A model generated the notes under the pieces. It searched no databases. It saw nothing but the letters and a program-made list of their open reading frames with translations, and was not told where the DNA came from. From Flavobacteriales bacterium (GTDB taxonomy: Bacteria; Bacteroidota; Bacteroidia; Flavobacteriales; Schleiferiaceae): 43,487 nucleotides of DNA. This document shows, one piece after another, positions 33,525 to 40,435 of this stretch. Location: contig NSIH01000010.1 of NCBI GenBank assembly GCA_002737315.1, positions 1 to 43,487 on the forward strand, in the 5' to 3' direction. Position numbers and translations under genes: made by a program. The first letter of the stretch is position 1; the number at the start of each line of letters is the position of its first letter.

Positions 33525-33532
33525 CAAAAGTA
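33525..33532 (-). promoter_or_regulatory. Promoter box of the act-cox operon
   Basis: A perfect TACTTTTG lies about 40 nt before the actA ATG at 33485, giving a leader of roughly 30-35 nt, unlike the near-leaderless promoters elsewhere. No -33 TTG at the usual distance; a regulator could be needed. Confidence 0.5.
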
Positions 33533-33642
33533 CTGCACAAGAGGCTTAGGCATGGATAAACTAGATTCTCTAATTTGTAATTTAACATTATTCTAAACAA
33601 AAAAGTTTTTCGGCAGCAAAACTCGGCCTGGTTCTGGTTTCG

Positions 33643-33650
33643 TACCTTTA
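33643..33650 (+). promoter_or_regulatory. Promoter box of the SPOR-like gene
   Basis: TACCTTTA sits 4 nt before the ATG at 33655, matching the spacing at other genes here; the last base differs from TAnnTTTG. The 170-bp gap to actA holds nothing else that I can identify, apart from an A/T-rich stretch near 33575-33610. Confidence 0.45.
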
Positions 33651-33654
33651 AACC

Positions 33655-34056
33655 ATGGTTTTCGCGCTGCTCGCACTACAGCTACTCGGCAATGCCGACA
33701 GCGTTCAAATAGGGGCCGGGCAAGCCATTGATCAGGCCGTGACCGCTAGCATAGCAAGCAACAGGCTTCAGTCCAAACAGGCTTCAGAGCAGGGAGCCGA
33801 GCGCTATACCGTGCAGGTCTATGCCGGGCGCAGAATTGACGCCAACAGCCTTTTTATGCGTTTGACCGACTCCGTCGGTACCGTTCTGCCGGTCGTAATC
33901 CATTTCGACGAACCACAGTTCAAAGTTTTTGTGGGTATCTACGGCAGCCGAATCGAGGCCGAGTATGCGCTGCGCAAGTGGCGGGCAAACTTCCCGACTT
34001 CGTTCGCCGTTCAGGCTCCGAACGAGCGTTTTAAAAAGACCGCAAGCAGCAACTAA
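33655..34056 (+). CDS. SPOR-like domain protein
   Basis: This 133-residue exported or periplasmic protein begins with a short hydrophobic stretch (MVFALLALQLLGNADS) that may serve as a signal peptide. Residues about 50-125 resemble a SPOR domain: YTVQVYAGRRIDANSL, FKVFVGIYGSRIEAEYAL and RKWRANFPTSFAV give the beta-alpha-beta pattern with the typical G-x-Y/F-x-x-x-x-E-A segment. SPOR domains bind denuded peptidoglycan glycans at division sites. It is convergent with the rhodanese gene. The weak signal peptide leaves location uncertain. Confidence 0.75.
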   Translation: MVFALLALQLLGNADSVQIGAGQAIDQAVTASIASNRLQSKQASEQGAERYTVQVYAGRRIDANSLFMRLTDSVGTVLPVVIHFDEPQFKVFVGIYGSRIEAEYALRKWRANFPTSFAVQAPNERFKKTASSN

Positions 34057-34063
34057 GCCCCGG

Positions 34064-34444
34064 TTAGGGCTGCGCCGAAGGCCTGCCGCTGGCCTTCCAG
34101 GCCATGAATCCGCCCTCTAAATGGTGCACGCGAGTGAAGCCCGCGGCCTTGAGCATGCCCAGAGCCTGACCGCTCCGCCCCCCGGACCTGCAGTAGAGGT
34201 AGAGGGGTTTATTCTTGCCTAGGGCCTCCATTTCGCTCAAAAAATTCGGTCCATAAAAATCGACATGCTTTGCCGTAGCCATCATTCCGTCGGCGACCTC
34301 GGATTCGGTGCGGACGTCGACCAGCAGTCCCTTCCTGCTCTCCCGCTCAAAGGCGACTACATCTAAGGCCGTGGCGGGTTCGGCACGCGGCGCCATGCAA
34401 GATTGAACTAAAAGGAGTCCTATAATTCCAATGCGGTAGTTCAT
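34064..34444 (-). CDS. Rhodanese-like lipoprotein
   Basis: A 126-residue protein with a lipoprotein signal (LLLVQSC, C16) and a single rhodanese domain (about 25-120). The active-site loop is C85-RSGGRSG, an intact persulfide-carrying cysteine. Lipidation would place it in the periplasm, where single-domain rhodaneses handle sulfane sulfur or bind partner proteins; the substrate is unknown. The start overlaps the yebC stop by 4 bp (ATGA). Confidence 0.9.
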   Translation of the reverse strand: MNYRIGIIGLLLVQSCMAPRAEPATALDVVAFERESRKGLLVDVRTESEVADGMMATAKHVDFYGPNFLSEMEALGKNKPLYLYCRSGGRSGQALGMLKAAGFTRVHHLEGGFMAWKASGRPSAQP

Positions 34445-35175
34445 TCGGGCAGGTTCATGGTGTGGTAAACGGCTTGCACGTCTTCGTCTTCTTCGAGCTT
34501 CTCCAGAAGTTTTTCTACGTCAGCCTGCTGATCGGGCGTCACGTTCTTGGTATCCATCGGAATCCGCTCAAAACCCGAGGTTAGGATCTCCAAACCGCGC
34601 TCTTCGAGGGCCTTGGTAATGGACCCGTACTCGCTGAAGGGCGCATAAATGCATAGGGTTTCGATGTTTTTGTCTTCGTCGTGCTCGGCAAAGAGCTCTT
34701 CTACGCCAAAGTCGATTAATTCCAACTCAAATTCCTCAATGTCAATGCTTCCCTTGGGGATTTTAAAATTGCACTTGCGGTCAAACATGAACTCCACCGA
34801 GCCACTGGTGCCCAAACTTCCGTTGCACTTGTTAAAGTAGGACCGCACATTGGCCACGGTTCGGGTGCCGTTGTCGGTGGCTGTTTCTACCAAAATAGCG
34901 ATTCCGTGCGGACCGTATCCTTCGTAAACCATCTCTTTGTAGTCGGCCTGGTCCTTGCTGACCGCTCTTTTAATGGCGCGTTCTACGTTGTCTTTGGGCA
35001 TGTTGGCGTCCCGCGCGTTCTGCATGAGGGCCTTGAGCCGCGAATTAGCATCGGGGCTGGGACCGCTCTCTTTGACGGCCATGATGATGTCTTTGGTGAT
35101 TCGGGTGAAAATCTTGGCCATTGACGACCATCGCTTCATTTTGCGAGCCTTGCGGTATTCAAATGCGCGTCCCAT
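34441..35175 (-). CDS. YebC/PmpR (TACO1) family protein
   Basis: This 244-residue protein opens with MGRAFEYRKARKMKRWSSMAKIFTRI, the Bacteroidota form of the YebC N-terminus, and includes NMPKDNVERAIKRA and the YEGYGPHGIAILVE core strand. Members are annotated as DNA-binding regulators, and newer work links the family to relief of ribosome stalling at proline runs; the sequence here does not decide between them. The rhodanese gene downstream is coupled by ATGA overlap. Confidence 0.94.
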   Translation of the reverse strand: MGRAFEYRKARKMKRWSSMAKIFTRITKDIIMAVKESGPSPDANSRLKALMQNARDANMPKDNVERAIKRAVSKDQADYKEMVYEGYGPHGIAILVETATDNGTRTVANVRSYFNKCNGSLGTSGSVEFMFDRKCNFKIPKGSIDIEEFELELIDFGVEELFAEHDEDKNIETLCIYAPFSEYGSITKALEERGLEILTSGFERIPMDTKNVTPDQQADVEKLLEKLEEDEDVQAVYHTMNLPE

Positions 35176-35207
35176 GGAGTGCTTTTTTCGTTAAAATAAT
35201 AAGGATA

Positions 35208-35215
35208 CAAACCTA
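35208..35215 (-). promoter_or_regulatory. yebC promoter -7 box
   Basis: A perfect TAGGTTTG lies 32 nt upstream of the yebC ATG at 35175, between it and the korB stop at 35229. The leader of about 25 nt is A/T-rich. No -33 TTG at 14-16 nt. Confidence 0.5.
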
Positions 35216-35228
35216 CGTCAGGCGGATT

Positions 35229-36194
35229 CTATTCTACCGTCCAGGTGCGTCCTGAGCGCAGAAGCTCCGACAGGCTGCGGATTTCAGTGGGCTGGGCGGC
35301 GGCAAAAACGGGGCGTTCTGCGCGGTAAAGCAGGCCAAAGGGCCTGAGCTCGCCCTCAAGGGAGGCGAGGGCAAAAGCCTTGATGCGGTCGCTAGGGTCG
35401 TGCACCCAGGCGTCCGACAGGCCAAAATCCCTGCCCAACTCGCGCACTTCTGGGCGTCCGCCGTTCCAGTGAAGCGCGTGACTGGGCTCGCTCCCGCCCC
35501 ATGCGACGGGTTTACCCGCCTCTAGGAACACCGCGTGCGCGGCCTGACTAGTCTTGTCGGTCCAGACCTCAAAAGCTCCGTCGTGAAAAACATTGCAATT
35601 CTGGTAGATTTCAAGCAAGGCGGAACCCTGGTGGCTCTGGCTTGCAGCGAGTTGCTCGCGCAGGTGCGCCGGGCTGCGGTCCATGCTGCGGGCGACCCAG
35701 GTGGCTCCCGCTCCAAGGGCCAGGGTCAGCGGGTTTAAGGGATGGTCGACGCTGCCGCGCGGAGTGGATTTGGTCACCTGACCCTCTCGACTGGTGGGCG
35801 AGTACTGCCCCTTGGTCAGGCCGTATATCTCGTTATTAAAGAGCAGTATCGGCACGTTGAGGTTACGGCGCAGGGCATGAATCAGCTGGTTGCCGCCAAT
35901 GCTCAAGGCATCGCCGTCTCCCGTTATAATCCAGACCTCGAGGTCTGGATTGGCTAGCTTAATGCCAGTAGCCACCGATGGAGCCCTGCCGTGAAGGGAA
36001 TGCACTCCGTAGCTATTGACGTAGTAGGGCAGTCGGCTGCTGCAGCCAATTCCACTGACCAGTACGGTGCGGTCTGGGTCGGACCCTCTGCTTGCGAGCA
36101 CTTCGGTAAACTGCTTAAGGATGCTGTAGTCCCCACAACCCGGGCACCAGCGAACGTCTTCTGGGCTCTGAAAATCCTTGCTGGTCAGTTCCAT
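35229..36194 (-). CDS. korB: 2-oxoacid:ferredoxin oxidoreductase beta subunit
   Basis: A 321-residue thiamine-diphosphate subunit. It shows WCPGCGDYSIL with C17 and C20 for the [4Fe-4S] cluster, GIGCSSRLPYYVNSYG, the ThDP/Mg motif GDGDALSIGGNQ (about 96-107) and GLTKGQYSPTS. With KorA it oxidises a 2-oxoacid and CoA to acyl-CoA, CO2 and reduced ferredoxin in the cytoplasm. Fused gamma-alpha partner and length fit the two-subunit KorAB type, usually for 2-oxoglutarate, but specificity cannot be proved here. Overlaps korA by 10 bp. Confidence 0.93.
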   Translation of the reverse strand: MELTSKDFQSPEDVRWCPGCGDYSILKQFTEVLASRGSDPDRTVLVSGIGCSSRLPYYVNSYGVHSLHGRAPSVATGIKLANPDLEVWIITGDGDALSIGGNQLIHALRRNLNVPILLFNNEIYGLTKGQYSPTSREGQVTKSTPRGSVDHPLNPLTLALGAGATWVARSMDRSPAHLREQLAASQSHQGSALLEIYQNCNVFHDGAFEVWTDKTSQAAHAVFLEAGKPVAWGGSEPSHALHWNGGRPEVRELGRDFGLSDAWVHDPSDRIKAFALASLEGELRPFGLLYRAERPVFAAAQPTEIRSLSELLRSGRTWTVE

Positions 36195-37969
36195 AATTCG
36201 GCGAGTTCGTCTGGATTAAAGGGCTGGCCCGTAGTCTTGCAAACCGACTCCAGGGGTATTGCCCAAAGTCCTTGAAGGTGCTGCGCGAGCTGGCCTTCGT
36301 TCATTTCAATTACGATAATTCGGCGGTAGCGGTCGACCTGCTTCTTCAGTTCAGGGTGCAGCGGATGAAGGTGGCGCAGGTGGATGTAGTCAACCTTTTG
36401 ACCCGCGGCGCTGCGGCGCTCCATGTCGCTGCGCACTGCGCCATAGGTCGAGCCCCAGGCCAACACTAGGGTGTCTGCTCCTGGGCAGCGCTGCACTACC
36501 TCGAGGGGGCCATAGAGGCGTGTCGCCGCGTCAACCTTGGCAGCACGGGCCTTGACCATGGCCTGGTGGTTCTCGGGGTCGTAGCTGATGCGGCCGGTAT
36601 CGACCTCGCCCTCAAGTCCACCAATGCGATGAGCTCCGCCTGCGGTTCCGGGAGCCACCCAGGGCCTCACCCCATGCGCATCGCGGGCGTAGGGAAGGTC
36701 GCTGGCCCTTGCGCTGGGAGCGGTGATGGCGGGCAGTTCGCCGACCTCTGGAATGCGCCAGGGTTGGGCACTGCCGGCGATGTAGGCGTCAGACAGGAGA
36801 ATCACGGGAGTCATGCACTCCACGGCAATCTTGGTGGCGAGGATTGCAGCGTCAAAGGCGTCAGCTGAGCTTCGAGCAGCCAAGACGGGCAAGGGTGCTT
36901 CACCATGGCGGCCGTGCAGTGCCTGCGTCAAGTCGCTTTGCTCGGTCTTGGTTGGCAGACCGGTGGAGGGTCCGCCCCGCTGCACGGCGATAAGAACCAA
37001 AGGCAGCTCGGTCATTACCGCGAGGCCCAGTCCCTCGGACTTTAGGCTAAGGCCGGGGCCTGAGGACGCTGTGACGCCGATTCCGCCTGCGAAGGAGGCC
37101 CCGATGGCCGAGGTTACCGCGGCAATCTCGTCTTCGGCCTGAAATAGGGTAATAAATTGGGGCTGCAGCCTGGCCAGTTCGTGCAGAATTTCGGAGGCTG
37201 GCGTTATCGGGTAGCTCGCATAAAGCATCGGACGGCCAAGCTGGTGTGCCGCCGCCGCAAGCCCGAGGGCAAGAGCCTGAGAGCCGTTAATTGTTTTAAA
37301 GGTTCCGCGTTCCACCGAGTGGACGGGAAGGTCCACGCGGTAGTCCTGAACCTCAAGGGTTTCTGCAAAATTTAAGCCTGCGCGGTAGGCCAAAAGGTTG
37401 CCTGGATTGTTTTTGAATCGGCTGCGTAGCTCGGCCTCGACCGCCTCGGCAGAAATACCGTACATCCAAACGAGCACACCCAAAACCAGCATGTTGCGGG
37501 ATCGCATCGTGTCGCTTTGGCTTAGCTTAAGCTCACGGAGTGCTCCCAGGGTTAGGTCCTTGAGGGGCAAATCGAGCACGCGAAACTGTTCGCGCGCCTC
37601 GGCAAGAAGGTCTCGGCCTGCAGCAAGCTTGGCCAAGGCCAAACTACGTGCATCGAATCCCTCTAGGGCCGCAACGAGCAGGCCGCCGGGCTTGAGGCGG
37701 TCTCGGTACTTCACATAGGCCGCAGCGTTAAAGACAACCAAGCAGTCTGCTAAACTGCCGGGCTCGTGAATGGTTTCGGAGGCAATGCGAAACTGAAAGC
37801 CCGAAACACCACTCAATGTGCCCTGTGGAGCACGGATTTCGGCCGGAAAATCCGAGAAGGTGCGCACATCGCGGCCCGACTGAGCCGCAGCACGGACCAG
37901 TTCACCGCCGAGCAACTGAATTCCGTCGCCCGAATCGCCCGCGAGCAAAACAACGACGCTAGACTCCAT
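36185..37969 (-). CDS. korA: 2-oxoacid:ferredoxin oxidoreductase alpha subunit (fused gamma-alpha)
   Basis: A 594-residue subunit. Residues about 1-185 form the gamma domain (GDSGDGIQLLGGELVRAAAQ near the start), and about 200-594 the alpha domain with GSQALALGLAAAAHQLG, YASYPITPASEIL and ASSGPGLSLKSEGLGLAV. These signatures belong to the pyruvate/2-oxoglutarate:ferredoxin oxidoreductase family. It lies between the NifU-like gene (11-bp overlap) and korB (10-bp overlap), so all are probably one transcript. The matching ferredoxin is not in this window. Confidence 0.94.
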   Translation of the reverse strand: MESSVVVLLAGDSGDGIQLLGGELVRAAAQSGRDVRTFSDFPAEIRAPQGTLSGVSGFQFRIASETIHEPGSLADCLVVFNAAAYVKYRDRLKPGGLLVAALEGFDARSLALAKLAAGRDLLAEAREQFRVLDLPLKDLTLGALRELKLSQSDTMRSRNMLVLGVLVWMYGISAEAVEAELRSRFKNNPGNLLAYRAGLNFAETLEVQDYRVDLPVHSVERGTFKTINGSQALALGLAAAAHQLGRPMLYASYPITPASEILHELARLQPQFITLFQAEDEIAAVTSAIGASFAGGIGVTASSGPGLSLKSEGLGLAVMTELPLVLIAVQRGGPSTGLPTKTEQSDLTQALHGRHGEAPLPVLAARSSADAFDAAILATKIAVECMTPVILLSDAYIAGSAQPWRIPEVGELPAITAPSARASDLPYARDAHGVRPWVAPGTAGGAHRIGGLEGEVDTGRISYDPENHQAMVKARAAKVDAATRLYGPLEVVQRCPGADTLVLAWGSTYGAVRSDMERRSAAGQKVDYIHLRHLHPLHPELKKQVDRYRRIIVIEMNEGQLAQHLQGLWAIPLESVCKTTGQPFNPDELAELWN

Positions 37970-38195
37970 AATCTAGGGCAACAACTTCTAAAATTTCGGG
38001 AGCATGGTTTCGAACGCTGTTTTCAACCCCGAGCTTCATGGTGGTATGGTTCACGCTGCAGACGTGGCAGGCTCCGAGCAGGCGCACGTAGACCCGAGGA
38101 GGTTCGATCCGCACCAATTCAATGCCGCCGCCGTCGCTCTCGAGGTAGGGCCTAACCTCAGCCAATGCCCGCTGAATGCGTTCTTCTAGGGTCAT
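37959..38195 (-). CDS. NifU C-terminal domain-like iron-sulfur scaffold protein
   Basis: A 78-residue NifU-like protein with the conserved pair C43-HVC46 in RLLGACHVCSVNHTTMKLGVE, the ligands for a transferable [4Fe-4S] cluster. It also shows the typical IRPYLESDGGGIELV-like beginning (VRPYLESDGG, 14-23). I start it at 38195 because this ATG overlaps the mrp stop (ATGA); an ATG at 38219 would add eight residues. It probably delivers clusters to apoproteins, perhaps to KorB encoded just downstream. Confidence 0.9.
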   Translation of the reverse strand: MTLEERIQRALAEVRPYLESDGGGIELVRIEPPRVYVRLLGACHVCSVNHTTMKLGVENSVRNHAPEILEVVALDYGV

Positions 38196-39328
38196 ACTTG
38201 GCGCTTTTTGGTTTGGCATCCCGCCATGGTAGTAATTCGTACTGCCTCCGTGGGCGGAAGGTTCGAAACGCGGTCTGCAAGCGAAGAAACTACGCTGCGC
38301 GCGAGTTCGGTGAAGACCTCGCGCACGCTGCCGTCTTGCTGGAGTGCGGCAGGACGGCCAACATCTCCGGCCTCGCGAATCGACTGGACCAGGGGCAGTT
38401 CGCCCAAGAAGGGAACGTCAAGCTGCTCGGCCAAGCTGCGAGCGCCATGTCGGCCGAAAAGGTGGTACTGCTCCTCGGGGTGAGCGGGCGGCGTGAAGTA
38501 GGCCATGTTTTCAACGATTCCGAGAACCGGGATTTGAATTGCGTCCATGCGGAACATTCCGACACCCTTGCGGGCGTCGGCCAAGGCAACAAGCTGCGGA
38601 GTGCTTACCACCACTGCACCGCTCACGGGCAGGGCCTGAACCAGGCTGAGGTGTATGTCTCCGGTGCCAGGAGGCAGATCGACCAGCAAAAAGTCAAGGC
38701 TTCCCCAGTGCGTTTCTTGCAGCATTTGATTCAGGGCCTTGGTGGCCATAGGGCCGCGCCAAACCACCGCTTGGTCGGTTGCGGCAAAAAATCCGATGGA
38801 CATGATTTTGACGCCATAGGCCTCGACCGGATCCATTTTGCGCAGGCCGTCGACCTCGATTCCGCCCGGAATGGCGCGCTGCACATCAAACATAATGGGC
38901 ATGCTCGGGCCGTAGATGTCGGCATCAAGAATGCCCACGCTAAAGCCCATATTGACTAAGGAAATGGCCAAATTTGCTGTCACCGTGGACTTGCCTACCC
39001 CGCCCTTGCCCGAAGCAACCGCCACAACGTGCTCGACGCCGGCGATGGGTTTGCCGCGCAAAAGGTTGGCGCTTTCTGCTGCTGCTGGGCTGCGAACCTC
39101 CAGATTGATCTTGACCTGAATTTTAGGGTCAAGGCTATGAACTGCCTTGAGAAGATCCACCTCAAGCCGTTTTTTTTGGGCCAAGGCAGCCGAGTCACTA
39201 ACCACATCAAGAATGACCTCTCCCTCAAAAATTTGGATGTTTTTCACGTAGCCTGAATCCGCCAAAAGTCCTTTTCCGCTGGCATTGGCTACCGAAGCGA
39301 TAGCCTCGAGAAGGATTGATTTGGTCAT
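38192..39328 (-). CDS. Mrp/NBP35-family P-loop ATPase (ApbC), iron-sulfur cluster carrier
   Basis: With the start at 39328 the protein has 378 residues: an N-terminal DUF59/MIP18-like domain (about 1-80) and a P-loop domain with the deviant Walker A ASGKGGVGKST (105-115), DADIYGPSMPIMF and VDLPPGTGDIHL. The family binds and passes iron-sulfur clusters in an ATP-dependent way. The C-terminal CxxC that holds the cluster in E. coli ApbC is missing: at that place the sequence reads NMAYFTPPAHPEEQYHLFG. Start chosen 5 nt after a TAACTTTA box; 39349 is upstream of it. Confidence 0.93.
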   Translation of the reverse strand: MTKSILLEAIASVANASGKGLLADSGYVKNIQIFEGEVILDVVSDSAALAQKKRLEVDLLKAVHSLDPKIQVKINLEVRSPAAAESANLLRGKPIAGVEHVVAVASGKGGVGKSTVTANLAISLVNMGFSVGILDADIYGPSMPIMFDVQRAIPGGIEVDGLRKMDPVEAYGVKIMSIGFFAATDQAVVWRGPMATKALNQMLQETHWGSLDFLLVDLPPGTGDIHLSLVQALPVSGAVVVSTPQLVALADARKGVGMFRMDAIQIPVLGIVENMAYFTPPAHPEEQYHLFGRHGARSLAEQLDVPFLGELPLVQSIREAGDVGRPAALQQDGSVREVFTELARSVVSSLADRVSNLPPTEAVRITTMAGCQTKKRQV

Positions 39329-39333
39329 AAGGG

Positions 39334-39341
39334 TAAAGTTA
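39334..39341 (-). promoter_or_regulatory. Promoter box of the mrp-nifU-korAB operon
   Basis: TAACTTTA is followed by CCCTT and then the ATG at 39328. It differs from TAnnTTTG only in the last base. No -33 TTG is visible at 14-16 nt. Confidence 0.45.
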
Positions 39342-39370
39342 GTTCCCAAGGCTTGGCGCCGAAGGTGCTT

Positions 39371-40435
39371 TTATTCCAAAGAATTAAGTTCGGCGGGGAG
39401 TTTTTTGTTCGCGAGCTGTCCGCATGCCGCGTCGATGTCTTTGCCGCGAGAATGCCGCACCTTAGCCATGACCGAAATTCGTGCCAGGGCGTCTACGTAA
39501 TCCTGCAGTACCTCGGGAGAAGCTTGACGAAAGCGTTCGTCGCCAATGGAATTGTATTCGATCAGGTTCACCTTGCAGGGCACGCGCTTGGCCAGCTCAA
39601 CCAGGGCTCGGATGTCTTCGGGCTGGTCGTTGATGTCACGCCAGACCACGTACTCAAAGGTGACCTTGCGCTTGGTCGCGGCATACCAGTACTCGAGGCT
39701 GGAACGCAGCTCGTCAATAGGTGCCACGTCGTTGACGGGCATGATTTTGGCGCGCACCTCATCTCGGGCGCTGTGGAGCGAAACGGCCAGGTTGAACTTA
39801 ACCCTGTCGTCGGCCAGCTTGCGTATCATCTTGGGCAGGCCCACGGTGCTCAAGGTTATGCGTTTGGGCGACATTCCCAATCCCTTGGGCGAGGTAATGC
39901 GGTCTATGGCCTCGATCGTGTTTTTGTAGTTCATGAGGGGCTCTCCCATGCCCATAAATACAATGTTGGTCAGTGGGCGACCAAACTCGGACTTTCCTTG
40001 CTCGTCGATGGCCCTGACTTGGTCATAAATCTCGTCGGGCTCGAGGTTGCGCATTCGCTTGAGGCGGGCCGTGGCGCAGAAGGCGCAGCCCATGGCGCAG
40101 CCCACTTGGCTCGACACGCAGGCAGTGATGCGCTTTTCGGTCGGAATCAGAACGCTCTCTACCACAAGCCCATCGTGCAATCGCACGGCATTCTTAATTG
40201 TTCCGTCGGTCGAACGCTGCACCGACTCAATGCGCTGGGGCCGGAACTCAAATTCTTCGTTCAGTTTAATCCTAAGAGCCTTGGGCAGGTTGCTCATTTC
40301 TTCGAAGCTCTGGGCACCCTTGGACCAAAGCCAATCGTAGACCTGGTCGGCGCGGTAGGCAGGCTCCGCCCATGCGGCAAAATGAGCCCTCACCTCTTCG
40401 CGACGAAGGCTCCGAAAGTCTGGTTTAGCCTCCAT
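39371..40435 (-). CDS. rlmN: Dual-specificity 23S rRNA A2503 / tRNA A37 C2-methyltransferase RlmN
   Basis: A 354-residue radical SAM methyltransferase. The cluster motif is C113-x3-C117-x2-C120 in VGCAMGCAFCATA; the C-terminal catalytic cysteine is C338 (DAACGQL). Also visible are FMGMGEPLMNY and the conserved VSLHSA. It adds a methyl group at C2 of A2503 in 23S rRNA and often A37 of some tRNAs. Its ATG overlaps the stop of the upstream secreted-protein gene by one base (TGATG). Confidence 0.96.
   Translation of the reverse strand: MEAKPDFRSLRREEVRAHFAAWAEPAYRADQVYDWLWSKGAQSFEEMSNLPKALRIKLNEEFEFRPQRIESVQRSTDGTIKNAVRLHDGLVVESVLIPTEKRITACVSSQVGCAMGCAFCATARLKRMRNLEPDEIYDQVRAIDEQGKSEFGRPLTNIVFMGMGEPLMNYKNTIEAIDRITSPKGLGMSPKRITLSTVGLPKMIRKLADDRVKFNLAVSLHSARDEVRAKIMPVNDVAPIDELRSSLEYWYAATKRKVTFEYVVWRDINDQPEDIRALVELAKRVPCKVNLIEYNSIGDERFRQASPEVLQDYVDALARISVMAKVRHSRGKDIDAACGQLANKKLPAELNSLE

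Noticed and set aside
34055-34072. Hairpin AGCCC-N6-GGGCT between the SPOR-like and rhodanese genes
   Set aside because: Only a 5-bp stem and no T run on either strand; too weak to call a terminator.
38165-38959. Open frame of 264 codons antisense to mrp
   Set aside because: Shadow of the mrp coding frame; no start signal or recognisable domain.
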